54,067 bases of DNA from Clostridium sp. CAG:768 (lineage in GTDB: Bacteria; Cyanobacteriota; Vampirovibrionia; Gastranaerophilales; Gastranaerophilaceae). Shown here in pieces: positions 1-7,433 of this stretch. Location of the stretch: contig FR899620.1 in NCBI GenBank assembly GCA_000437435.1, forward strand, positions 55,481 to 109,547. The letters run 5' to 3'. The translations under genes and the position numbers were made by a program. The notes under the pieces are model-generated. The model was not told the origin of the DNA, searched no databases, and saw only the letters and a list, made by a program, of their open reading frames with translations. Every line of letters starts with the position of its first letter. Position 1 is the stretch's first letter.

Positions 1-1
1 G

Positions 2-502
2 GCTTATATTGACAAAGGTCAATTAGTTCCTGTTGAATTAGTTACAAGAATTATCAAAAACAGATTATCTCAAGATGACTGCAAAAACGGCTATATTTTA
101 GATGGTTTCCCAAGAAGTGTAGAACAAGCTGCAGAACTTGAAAAGATGAATGCTGAAATTGATAACGGTATTGATACTAAATTTATTGCAGTATACTTTG
201 ATATCGATACAAGTATTCTTGTTGAAAGAATTGTAAATCGCCGTTCTTGCCCTGTTTGTGGTGAGATTTACAATCTTGAATTTAAGCCGCCAAAAGTTGC
301 AGGTCATTGTGACAAAGATGGTGCTGAACTTACTCAACGTAAAGATGATACAAGAGAAGTTGCTCAATCAAGATTTGATACTTACAATAAAGAAACTGCT
401 CCTTTAGTAGAATATTATACAAATAAAGGAGTTCTAAAATCTATCGATGCAAACGGATCAATTGATGAAGTTTGGGAAAGATTGTTACAAGTAATTAAAT
501 AA
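2..502 (+). CDS. adk: Adenylate kinase, 5' end cut by window
   Basis: This is the C-terminal 166 residues of adenylate kinase, which catalyses ATP + AMP = 2 ADP in the cytoplasm. The open frame runs in from the left edge, so the P-loop half is missing. The AMP-binding/hinge motif LDGFPRSVEQA is visible. The LID carries CPVC and a later CDKD, matching the zinc-type Cys-Cys-Cys-Asp LID of Gram-positive-like enzymes. The gene precedes map, the usual neighbour at the end of the spc ribosomal-protein operon. An ATG at 146 lies inside the enzyme and is not the start. Identification is secure. Confidence 0.95.
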   Translation, partial: AYIDKGQLVPVELVTRIIKNRLSQDDCKNGYILDGFPRSVEQAAELEKMNAEIDNGIDTKFIAVYFDIDTSILVERIVNRRSCPVCGEIYNLEFKPPKVAGHCDKDGAELTQRKDDTREVAQSRFDTYNKETAPLVEYYTNKGVLKSIDANGSIDEVWERLLQVIK

Positions 503-515
503 AAAAAGAAAGGTG

Positions 516-587
516 CGATAATTTATAAATTATAAAGAGGGACAATTAGTTTTAAATTCTAAAAGTCCCTCTGCATATAAATTATCG
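516..587. repeat. Long bipartite inverted repeat between adk and map
   Basis: The 97-base adk-map gap holds two nested inverted repeats. The outer arms 516-525 and 578-587 are perfect 10-base complements (CGATAATTTA/TAAATTATCG). The inner arms 536-543 and 565-572 are perfect 8-base complements (AGAGGGAC/GTCCCTCT). No T-run follows, so it is not a canonical terminator. It could be an mRNA processing or stability structure separating adk from map. The function is unknown. Confidence 0.6.
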
Positions 588-599
588 TAAAATAGAATT
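588..599 (+). promoter_or_regulatory. Candidate leaderless -10 element of map
   Basis: TAAAAT at 588-593 is followed by exactly six bases and then the map ATG at 600. No Shine-Dalgarno sequence is present. No convincing -35 was found, and the element lies just after an inverted repeat. It fits a -10 hexamer whose transcript would begin at or next to the start codon. On its own it is weak evidence; the shared spacing at five other genes raises it. Confidence 0.35.
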
Positions 600-1352
600 A
601 TGATTCATAAAAAGTCTCGTGATGAAATAAAAAGAATGCGTCATGCTGGGCATATCGTTGCTCTTGTTCATCAAAAAATGAGAGAAGTGATTGAACCTGG
701 TATAAGTACAAAAGAATTAGATAGTATTGCTCATGATATTATTCGTAAAGAAAGAGCAATTCCTACATTTCTTGGCTATCATGGTTTTCCTGGATGTATT
801 TGTGCATCAATTAATGAGCAGGTCGTACATGGTATTCCTAATGAAAATGTAAAAGTAAAAGAGGGTGATATCATAAGTATTGATGTCGGAGCTACTTATG
901 CAGGAATGGTTGGTGATGGTGCTTGGACTTATCCTGTCGGAAAAGTCAGTGAAGAATGTCAAAGACTTTTAAAAACAACGGAAGAAGCTCTTTTTGCAGG
1001 TATTGCACAGATGAAAGCAGGAAATGTTTTAGATGATGTATCTGGAGCAGTAGAGGCTGTTGCATTGAGAGAAAAATTAGGTATTGTTCGTCAATATGGC
1101 GGCCATGGTGTAGGTCATGAAATGCATGAAGATCCATTTTTATTTAACTATAAAGTTGGTGATAGAACTTTATTAAAATCAGGTTACGCAATAGCAATTG
1201 AGCCTATGTTGAATTTGGGCGGAGACGAAGTTGTTGTAGCTGATGATGAATGGACAGTTAGCACAAGTGATAATATGCCTTCAGCTCATTTTGAGCATAC
1301 AGTGCTTGTGACAGATGATGAACCTTTAATAATTACGCAATTGCTGGCGTAA
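600..1352 (+). CDS. map: Type I methionine aminopeptidase
   Basis: This cytoplasmic dinuclear metallopeptidase removes the initiator methionine from nascent proteins. All five metal ligands of the family can be read: Asp95 (SIDVGA), Asp106 (VGDGAWT), His169 (GGHGVGHEMHE), Glu201 (IEPM) and Glu232 (FEHTV). The HGFPG segment near residue 61 is also typical. At 250 residues it is the normal length of a type I enzyme without an N-terminal zinc-finger extension. It lies downstream of adk. It has no recognisable ribosome binding site; a TAAAAT lies six bases before the ATG, so translation may be from a leaderless mRNA. Confidence 0.97.
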   Translation: MIHKKSRDEIKRMRHAGHIVALVHQKMREVIEPGISTKELDSIAHDIIRKERAIPTFLGYHGFPGCICASINEQVVHGIPNENVKVKEGDIISIDVGATYAGMVGDGAWTYPVGKVSEECQRLLKTTEEALFAGIAQMKAGNVLDDVSGAVEAVALREKLGIVRQYGGHGVGHEMHEDPFLFNYKVGDRTLLKSGYAIAIEPMLNLGGDEVVVADDEWTVSTSDNMPSAHFEHTVLVTDDEPLIITQLLA

Positions 1353-1364
1353 GGAGAATTATTT

Positions 1365-1988
1365 ATGAATTATTATGTGGGCTTATCACTTGCTGCATCA
1401 TCAGGTATGGACAGTGGGCTTGCAATTTTAGATGAAGAAAATAACTTAATTCTTGTGGATAAATTATACACAATGAATGATGTTATGTTCTTTTTCGACA
1501 ATTATCCGTCATTAAAATACTCAAAAATTTGTGTATCTCTTGTATGGGATAGGACAATGCTTAACGGTAAATGGAGGATATTAGGTAAACCATATCAAAT
1601 GGTTGCAACTAATCCTCTAATTCCGAATAGAGAAGGATGGACTCAAAGATATTCTACAAGAGGTTGTGAGTATTTTAAATCTTTAATGGAAAAAGGTATT
1701 GAGATTAATAGATTTGAATTGTACTTGACGCGACAGAGCCTGCATTTGAATTCTTGTTATAAAGAAAGATCTCCTGCTGATTGTAAGTTTTTACAGCAAA
1801 CTTTGAGAAATGAATGGCATATTGATTTGCCTTCGAATATGATGCCAATGTCACAATTAGAGGCAATTGTCGGTGCGATTTTGGCAAAGGAAAATGCTAA
1901 AAATCCTAAGAATATAAAAGTATTATCTCATTTTAGAGATGCGAATGTAATTGATGTAATAAATAATCCTAAAATGCTTGCAGTATAA
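1365..1988 (+). CDS. DUF429-like putative RNase H-fold protein
   Basis: A 207-residue cytoplasmic protein of unproven function. The N-terminus (YVGLSLAASSGMDSGLAIL) has the beta-hairpin look of RNase H/actin-like folds, a Gly-x-Ser/Asp-Leu-Ala start followed by a second strand. The C-terminal QLEAIVGAILAKENA resembles the closing helix of DUF429 proteins. That places it tentatively in the DUF429 family. It starts 12 bases after the map stop with a good AAGGAG site, so it is probably co-transcribed with map. It ends base-to-base against the convergent gene at 1989. Family assignment is moderate and no activity is claimed. Confidence 0.6.
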   Translation: MNYYVGLSLAASSGMDSGLAILDEENNLILVDKLYTMNDVMFFFDNYPSLKYSKICVSLVWDRTMLNGKWRILGKPYQMVATNPLIPNREGWTQRYSTRGCEYFKSLMEKGIEINRFELYLTRQSLHLNSCYKERSPADCKFLQQTLRNEWHIDLPSNMMPMSQLEAIVGAILAKENAKNPKNIKVLSHFRDANVIDVINNPKMLAV

Positions 1989-2510
1989 TTATTCTCTACT
2001 ACTTAGCAGACCTAATGCAAGACCAATTGCAGCACCTAAGCCTAAGCCCCAATAAAGTTTTGTCTTTTTAACACGTCTGAATGCTTCATTACAAGTATTT
2101 TCCATTAAGCTTGGCTGCTTTTTAAAGGTGTCAAAATTATTAGCGAAATTGTCTTTTAGATTTTTTACAGTTGTTTTGTCTGTAATTTTTTTATCAAGCT
2201 CAATGCATTTTTGAGTAATAACACTTACATCTTCTGTTAATCCCATTTCTTGTAAAATCATTTTGCTTTCAGTGGAGACTGATTTTTTATCTACTTCTTT
2301 TGCAATTTTCGCAAGAGTTGCAATTTGTGATTGAGTTTGATTTTTAGTAATATCGAAAGCTCTTTGTATAAATATATCTTTAGAAACCGGTAAATAGTAT
2401 GCATTCATACCAATAAGTGCTCCTGCCATTGTTGCTCCGATTTTTCTTTTACGAGCAGCAGAAGGATTTGGTTGGTAATATGTCATTGAAGGTGTAATTT
2501 GTGTACTCAT
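1989..2510 (-). CDS. Small membrane-associated hypothetical protein
   Basis: A 173-residue protein of unknown function. Residues of about 21-45 (KRKIGATMAGALIG...) and the last 25 residues (LYWGLGLGAAIGLALGLL) are hydrophobic and glycine/alanine-rich, so it probably has one or two membrane segments around a charged helical middle rich in Lys, Asp and Thr. The start at 2510 is supported by an AAGG just upstream. It is convergent with the DUF429-like gene with no gap and divergent from the prepilin gene. I do not recognise the family. Confidence 0.6.
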   Translation of the reverse strand: MSTQITPSMTYYQPNPSAARKRKIGATMAGALIGMNAYYLPVSKDIFIQRAFDITKNQTQSQIATLAKIAKEVDKKSVSTESKMILQEMGLTEDVSVITQKCIELDKKITDKTTVKNLKDNFANNFDTFKKQPSLMENTCNEAFRRVKKTKLYWGLGLGAAIGLALGLLSSRE

Positions 2511-2576
2511 ATGCGCGCCTTAAAATTTTTTATCTAGTATATTAATGATCCTAAAAAAAAAATTTGCTATTTAAGA

Positions 2577-2605
2577 TTGAAAATTATGTAAAAATTTGTT
2601 ATAAT
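2577..2605 (+). promoter_or_regulatory. Sigma-70-type promoter of prepilin gene 1
   Basis: TTGAAA at 2577-2582, a 17-base spacer and TATAAT at 2600-2605, with TGT just before the -10 (extended -10). The same TTGAAA-N17-TATAAT arrangement, again with TGT before the -10, stands in front of the second prepilin gene (25076-25104). An AAGGAG follows at about 2624. Confidence 0.75.
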
Positions 2606-2635
2606 AAAAAAAAGATATTAAGAAAGGAGCTATAT

Positions 2636-3363
2636 ATGAAAAGATTTGAGAAAGTCGGGGGGGGGGCAGTTTAGCAGCTCCATTTAAAGGTTTTACCCTT
2701 GCAGAAGTGTTGGTAACTTTGGGTATTATTGGTGTTGTATCTGCAATGACCGTACCTACTTTAATGCAAAATTATCAAAGAAAATCATATGTAACTCAAT
2801 TGCATAAAGTTTATAATGAAGTTCAGCAAGCTTTGTTACAATATCAGACAGATAGAAATGCTGTTGATTTAAAAGAGGCAGGCCTTGTTGGTGCAGATGC
2901 TCAAATAGCATTTGTAAAAAAATATTTTAAAGTTGTTCAGGATTGTGGCGAAAATTTGACTCCTTGTTTTAGTAATAGTTATAAAAAGTTAGCAGGTACA
3001 ACAGCAACAGTCAGTGATGCTGATAATTATTTTGTTTTAGCAAATGGTTCAGCTATCGCGACAACAAGTAAAACTACTATTAATTCTAATAATCTAGTAA
3101 TGGAAGTTTGGGTAGATGTAAATGGACAACAAGGTCCGAATATTATTGGAAGAGATCATTTTATAATGTATATATATAAAAATGGAGTTATTGATGATAT
3201 AAACTGGGAAGAACAAAGCAGTGGGGGAAATACTGTTGTCAATGTCCCATTAGAACATGATTATAGAGAAAGAATGTTTACTAGTCATTGCCTGGCATCT
3301 GAAAATAGTAGAAGAGGTTGTTTTGGGAAAATACTAAATGATAATTGGGAAATGACATATTAA
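2636..3363 (+). pseudogene. Type IV prepilin-like protein, frame broken at a G10 tract
   Basis: Translation should start at the ATG at 2636, which has a strong AAGGAG site and promoter. That frame reads MKRFEKVGGG and stops at a TAG at 2672 right after ten consecutive G (2657-2666). The long frame from about 2650 to 3363 encodes a prepilin: a short leader, KGFTLAEV cleavage/methylation motif and hydrophobic LVTLGIIGVVSAMTVPTL, then a roughly 200-residue globular part with several cysteines and a C-terminal NDNWEMTY. It has no start codon upstream of the tract. Eight or eleven G would join the two frames. It may be a contingency-type gene captured in the off state, or may be expressed by transcriptional slippage, rather than a dead gene. 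A GTG at 2707 lies inside the pilin helix and is not a plausible start. Confidence 0.8.
2657..2666 (+). repeat. G10 homopolymer in prepilin leader
   Basis: Ten consecutive G in a strongly AT-rich region, preceded by C and followed by CAGTTTAG. In the frame of the upstream ATG it is followed at once by a TAG stop; the prepilin frame needs one more G or two fewer. A run of this length is prone to replication and transcription slippage. Confidence 0.95.
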
Positions 3364-3484
3364 TATTGACTTTTCTCTAAAAATCATTAATTTCATGACA
3401 CATCTAGTACAAATGGATGATTTTATACAAAATAATTGATTATATTTTGAAATTGTCCGATTGTGTTAGAAAAAAGAGGTAGTC

Positions 3485-4183
3485 ATGATAATTAACGGCG
3501 GAATCAGGTACTGTGAAAAAGGATTAACAACATCACTTCGAGCTATGCATGTTCAAAGTGAGTTAATCGGTATGTATAATGAAAATGTTACAGGATTTGA
3601 TAAAATCGGTTATCAAAGAAAAGATCCTGTAGTATCATCGTTTACCGAATATATCGGGGTACATGGCCTTTCTCAAACAGTAGATGATAAAGTCGGGCGT
3701 ATCGCGATGTCAGACAATCCTTTGGATTTAGCACTTGCAAAACAGGGGTATTTTCAAACTCAAAGTGCTGATGGTATAAAACTTACAAGAGATGGCAGAT
3801 TTAAAATTGATAAAGAGGGAAACTTATTAACTCTTGATGATGCAAATGTCCTATCAAGCGCGGGTGTACCCATAAAGTTACATGTCGTACCTGAAAAAAT
3901 TGAGGATATTAAAGTAAATTCAAAAGGGCTTGTGAGTGTATTCAATAAAAATACAAACAAGCTTGAAAATGTTGCATTTCTAGGAATTGTAGATTCAAAT
4001 GGTGTTGTTGTAATGGATCCTCAAGTAAAACAAGGATACAATGAATATTCAAATGTATCTTTACAAAATGAATTTATTTCAATGATGCCAATTATCAGAA
4101 ATTTTGAAGCCAATAGACAAATTTTCATGATACAAAACCAAAATTTGCAAAAAGTAATTTCACAATTAGGAACAACATCATAA
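3485..4183 (+). CDS. flgF: Flagellar basal-body rod protein, FlgF/FlgG family
   Basis: A 232-residue rod component of the flagellar basal body, exported by the flagellar type III system. It has the family layout: an N-terminal D0 helix, a central region beginning DNPLDLALAKQGYFQTQ...LTRDGRFKIDKEGNL (the FlgE/F/G domain signature), and a C-terminal amphipathic helix containing IRNFEANRQIFMIQNQN. The usual N-terminal ANANTTGYK box is degenerate (NENVTGFDKIGYQ). It is first of four consecutive rod genes. The FlgF rather than FlgG assignment rests on order and on the next gene being the better FlgG. An AGAGGT site precedes the ATG. Confidence 0.8.
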   Translation: MIINGGIRYCEKGLTTSLRAMHVQSELIGMYNENVTGFDKIGYQRKDPVVSSFTEYIGVHGLSQTVDDKVGRIAMSDNPLDLALAKQGYFQTQSADGIKLTRDGRFKIDKEGNLLTLDDANVLSSAGVPIKLHVVPEKIEDIKVNSKGLVSVFNKNTNKLENVAFLGIVDSNGVVVMDPQVKQGYNEYSNVSLQNEFISMMPIIRNFEANRQIFMIQNQNLQKVISQLGTTS

Positions 4184-4203
4184 TAAAAGGTGAGGAATAA
4201 ACT

Positions 4204-4917
4204 ATGTATAGTATGCAAGGTATAGTAAGAAAAAGTGTAAATAACGTAACTACTCAATTTGAAAAATTGGGTTACGTTGCAAACAGTCTTGCGAATATGA
4301 ATACAAAAGGTTATAAATCTGTTAGTTTTGAACAGATGCTTAATGAAGAAGGTTATTTGACAGGTGCTATTAGAACTGATTACAAACAAGGATCTATTCA
4401 GATTACAAGTAATCCTTATGATGTTGCTATTAATGGTACCGGTTTTATTCCTGTAGTATCTCCCGAGGGTGAAGTTGCTTATACTCGAGATGGTGCATTT
4501 AGACAAGGAAAAGACGGATACCTTGAAACAACTGATGGTTGGATTGTTGGAGAAGGTATTCAAATTCCGATGAATTGCTATAAATTTGAAATTAAATCTA
4601 ACGGTGAAGTTTTTGCTTATGACGGTAAAAATACAAAACCTAAAAAATTAGGAACGATTCCATTAGTGAGATTCCCATCTCAAGAAAATTTAGAACAAGC
4701 AGGCATGAATAAATTAGTTCCAACAGAAGAATCAGGAGAACCTCAATTAGTTAAAGATCATGATTGTTTCTGTCAAAATAATTTAGAAAATTCAAATACA
4801 AATATTTATGCATCAACTTCTGATATGTTGCGTTTGAATGCGTCATTACTGGCAAGTACGCGTATGATGAAAGTTGTAGATGATATGTACAACAAAGCAA
4901 TTAATATCAGAGAGTAA
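4204..4917 (+). CDS. flgG: Flagellar distal rod protein FlgG
   Basis: A 237-residue distal-rod protein. The N-terminal box SLANMNTKGYK matches the flagellar rod consensus, followed by NPYDVAINGTGFIPV and YTRDGAFRQGKDGYL. The C-terminal NNLENSNTN is the FlgG-type element before the terminal helix. It is slightly shorter than the usual ~260 residues. It lies 20 bases after the flgF-like gene, with AGGTGAGG as ribosome binding site, so the two are surely co-transcribed. Confidence 0.88.
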   Translation: MYSMQGIVRKSVNNVTTQFEKLGYVANSLANMNTKGYKSVSFEQMLNEEGYLTGAIRTDYKQGSIQITSNPYDVAINGTGFIPVVSPEGEVAYTRDGAFRQGKDGYLETTDGWIVGEGIQIPMNCYKFEIKSNGEVFAYDGKNTKPKKLGTIPLVRFPSQENLEQAGMNKLVPTEESGEPQLVKDHDCFCQNNLENSNTNIYASTSDMLRLNASLLASTRMMKVVDDMYNKAINIRE

Positions 4918-4954
4918 TAGTATAAGTATTTAAAAATAAAAAGGAAGGACAAAA

Positions 4955-5302
4955 ATGTTCACATCACTCGATAATATGGGCAAAGTTACATTAATGATGG
5001 ACTTGATAACGCAAAGACAAAGGGCGTTAGGCTCAAACCTTGCGAATATTGATACCCCTGGGTATGTCCGTCGTGACATAAATTTCGGTGATTATTTAGG
5101 GTCAATGAACAGTCCTTTAGAAACAAAATTGTCAGAAAAATTAGGCCCTTCAGGTGTAATAGAAGAACGTCAATATGAAGAAATTGATCCTGCAAATGAG
5201 TTAATGGAATTACAACAAAATGCACTTCTTTATACGATGGCAACAAGAAGAATGTCTAATATAATTACTGAGATGAAAACAGTTATCAATGTAGGTAAAT
5301 AG
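4955..5302 (+). CDS. flgB: Flagellar proximal rod protein FlgB
   Basis: A 115-residue proximal rod protein at the family's short end. The N-terminal SNLANIDTPGYVRRDINF is the conserved rod box. The C-terminal ELMELQQNALLYTMATRRMSNIITEMKTVI is the terminal assembly helix. An AAGGAAGG site lies 7 bases before the ATG. The position between flgG and flgC is unusual, because flgB normally begins the flgBC-fliE set. Function follows from family knowledge. Confidence 0.9.
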   Translation: MFTSLDNMGKVTLMMDLITQRQRALGSNLANIDTPGYVRRDINFGDYLGSMNSPLETKLSEKLGPSGVIEERQYEEIDPANELMELQQNALLYTMATRRMSNIITEMKTVINVGK

Positions 5303-5365
5303 AAGTTTAGCATATTCCTGTCTAAGTTAACACAAATTTTAATAACCGTTAGAAAGGGTATAAAA

Positions 5366-5809
5366 ATGAGTATAATGGAATCAATGAATATTGGAGCAAA
5401 TGCTTTAAAAGCACATGGCTTAAGGCTTGATATTCATGCGAAAAACGTAGCGAACGTTGATACTCCAAATTATGTAAGAAAAATCCCTGTTTTAAATGCG
5501 ACTGAGGATATATCTTTTCATGGATTGATGAATTCGATGAAAGAAGATGTATTCGGAGTAGGAACTCTTCCTTATTTGCAAGGTGGTGTTGTATTCAACG
5601 GTTGTGTTGAAGACCCAACTTTGGGTGATAAAATTTATCGACCGGGACACCCTGATGCTGATGCAAACGGTTATATTAGAGCTTCAAATGTAAATCCTGC
5701 TGTGGATATGGCTGATGCTATTTTGGCTCAAAGAGCATATGAAGCTAACTTAGCTCTTATTAATATTACGAAATCAATGGCTCAAAAAGCAACAGAAATT
5801 GGTAGATAA
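5366..5809 (+). CDS. flgC: Flagellar proximal rod protein FlgC
   Basis: A 147-residue proximal rod protein. The rod box reads HAKNVANVDTPNYVRK, and the family's C-terminal NPAVDMADAILAQRAYEANL...ITKSMAQKATEIGR is intact. It follows flgB by 63 bases with an AAAGGG site. The usual next gene, fliE, is not found; a REP-like element and an unrelated glycosyltransferase follow, so the rod operon ends here. Confidence 0.93.
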   Translation: MSIMESMNIGANALKAHGLRLDIHAKNVANVDTPNYVRKIPVLNATEDISFHGLMNSMKEDVFGVGTLPYLQGGVVFNGCVEDPTLGDKIYRPGHPDADANGYIRASNVNPAVDMADAILAQRAYEANLALINITKSMAQKATEIGR

Positions 5810-5824
5810 TAGTATTTTATTTTA

Positions 5825-5941
5825 GTCATTCTGAGGGCATTAGCCCGAAAGAATCCAGCCTATAGGAAATAAAATTTAAAAGCTGGATTGTTTCACTTTC
5901 GTTCGCAATGACAAATTGTCATTCTGAACTTGTTTCAGAAT
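5825..5941. repeat. REP-like extragenic palindromic element
   Basis: Two adjacent palindromic units. The first has arms beginning GTCATTCTGAGG (5825) and ending GCAATGAC (5913), with ATCCAGC (5853-5859) facing AGCTGGAT (5880-5887). The second is GTCATTCTGAACTTGTTTCAGAAT at 5918-5941, where TTCTGA faces TCAGAA. The GTCATTCTGAG...GAATCC pattern is that of widely dispersed bacterial extragenic repeats. It separates the rod operon from the glycosyltransferase. Confidence 0.75.
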
Positions 5942-5957
5942 CTATATTTATGTTTTA

Positions 5958-5972
5958 TGTTATAATCAATTT
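5958..5972 (+). promoter_or_regulatory. Extended -10 promoter, candidate leaderless start of GT2 gene
   Basis: TGTTATAAT (TATAAT at 5961-5966) is an extended -10, and the ATG at 5973 follows after exactly six bases. There is no Shine-Dalgarno site. It lies at the edge of the REP-like element. Confidence 0.55.
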
Positions 5973-6932
5973 ATGACAAAGTTATCTATAATAATTCCGA
6001 TTTATAATGTTGAAAAATATATTCCACAATGTTTGGATAGTATTTTAAATCAGTCGTTTAAAGATTTAGAGGTTATATGCGTAAACGATGGATCTTCTGA
6101 TGATTCTTTATCTGTTTTGCAAAGTTATAAGGCAAAAGATGATCGAGTTCTAATTATTGATAAAAAAAATGAAGGTTCAGGTGTTGCAAGAAATACAGCT
6201 TTAGCTATCGCAAAAGGTGATTATGTTTATTTTGTCGATGGAGATGACTGGTTAGAAGATGGAGCTTTAGAAAAAATTGTAGCGAAAGCAGATGAGTTAA
6301 ATACTGATATATTAATCTTTAGCGGGCTTTCATATTACAACGGTAAAGGGCAAAATGGGGCTTACAGTAAAAATAAATTGCCTCAAAAATATTTAGATAA
6401 AGTCTTTTCTGCTAACGATATAAAAAAAGATATTTTTAAATTTCCATCTACAGCTTGGACAAAATTGTATAAAAGAGATTTTTTAATAAGAAATAATATA
6501 AAATTCCAAAATATAAAAGTAGGACAAGATCAATTTCCGTTTTTCCATTCAATGATAAAAGCAGAAAGAATTGCAATTTTGCCTGAAAATTTATATTGTT
6601 ATAGAAAAAATAGAAAAGGTGCTGTGACATCAGCTAGAAAGAAAAAGAATTTTTCCCCGATATATGTTTTCTATGGAATAGAAGAAATGTTGAAATCAGA
6701 AAATCTGTTAGATGATTACAAAACTATTTTTGTAAATAGATATTTTTCAAAAGCAACATCTTGGCTCGGGAAATTTCAAGACGATTTGAAACATGAATAT
6801 TACCTTGAATATACAAAACTTTTAGACCATGTAAAAATGGAATATCCTTTTGGTTGGTGGACTAAATTTAACCCGAAAGAAAACGATGGTTATTGGAATT
6901 TAAAAATTAAACAATTTATTGCAAAGATATAA
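5973..6932 (+). CDS. Family 2 glycosyltransferase
   Basis: A 319-residue GT-A fold glycosyltransferase that probably transfers a nucleotide-activated sugar to a surface polysaccharide or glycan. The N-terminus SIIIPIYNVEKYIPQCLDSI and CVNDGSSDDS is the GT2 nucleotide-binding signature, GSGVARNTAL is the second conserved block, and the DxD metal motif is Asp89-Gly-Asp91-Asp92 followed by Trp. No membrane segment is seen. It stands alone behind the flagellar operon with its own extended -10 promoter, so flagellin or capsule glycosylation is possible but unproven. The acceptor cannot be told from sequence. Confidence 0.9.
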   Translation: MTKLSIIIPIYNVEKYIPQCLDSILNQSFKDLEVICVNDGSSDDSLSVLQSYKAKDDRVLIIDKKNEGSGVARNTALAIAKGDYVYFVDGDDWLEDGALEKIVAKADELNTDILIFSGLSYYNGKGQNGAYSKNKLPQKYLDKVFSANDIKKDIFKFPSTAWTKLYKRDFLIRNNIKFQNIKVGQDQFPFFHSMIKAERIAILPENLYCYRKNRKGAVTSARKKKNFSPIYVFYGIEEMLKSENLLDDYKTIFVNRYFSKATSWLGKFQDDLKHEYYLEYTKLLDHVKMEYPFGWWTKFNPKENDGYWNLKIKQFIAKI

Positions 6933-6950
6933 TTAAAGAAATATCCAACT

Positions 6951-6980
6951 CAAGAGAATTAAAAATATTTAATTCTCTTG
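6951..6980. terminator. Hairpin between convergent genes
   Basis: Perfect 11-base arms, CAAGAGAATTA (6951-6961) and TAATTCTCTTG (6970-6980), lie between the convergent GT2 gene and the small minus-strand gene. There is no good T-run, so Rho-independent termination is only probable. Confidence 0.5.
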
Positions 6981-6988
6981 GTATTTAA

Positions 6989-7186
6989 CTAGACTTTAAT
7001 ATTTAGCTTATTGTCTGTAACAGATACCAGTTTTATCCCATTTTCTTTAATGTATTGCATACTTTTTTCAAATGATTTGTTAACAATTGACTTTGCATTG
7101 TAAGGATTTCTTAAAACCATTTTAGTAACCATTTCTGAAGGATTGTTAATTACTCCATAAGGTGTTTTTAATTTAGTTATTTTCAT
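6989..7186 (-). CDS. 65-aa small protein with strong ribosome binding site
   Basis: Function unknown. It encodes 65 mostly hydrophilic, Lys- and Asn-rich residues, with MKITKLKTPYGVINNPSEMV at the N-terminus and SVTDNKLNIKV at the end, and no membrane segment. The perfect AGGAGGT seven bases upstream of the ATG is the strongest ribosome binding site nearby and argues that this small ORF is translated. It stands alone between the convergent glycosyltransferase and the divergent 467-residue protein. Confidence 0.6.
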   Translation of the reverse strand: MKITKLKTPYGVINNPSEMVTKMVLRNPYNAKSIVNKSFEKSMQYIKENGIKLVSVTDNKLNIKV

Positions 7187-7433
7187 TTAAACCTCCTATA
7201 TAAATGTCGATAAGCTCCCAAATATGGAACCTTTTAGCTACAGTACAAAAACATTATATAGCGAATTAATATCAATAATGAAACAGTCAACTCAAGAGTA
7301 TTACAATATTAGAAGTGTTTTAGGTTTGAAATGTTAAGATTTTTTTCACTGAATATTGAAATTAGGCAATTCTAAAACTGAAAAATACTTTATATAGGCA
7401 TAGGGGAATTTTAAAGGAAATTAAGGGTATAAC

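Noticed and set aside
2657..2666. Programmed ribosomal frameshift at the G tract
   Set aside because: No slippery heptamer with a downstream stem or pseudoknot is evident at either tract; length variation or polymerase slippage explains the layout more simply. Not excluded.
3437..3463. Possible flagellar sigma-28 promoter (TCCGATTG) before the flgF-like gene
   Set aside because: Only the CCGAT core matches the -10 and the -35 position shows no TAAA-type box.
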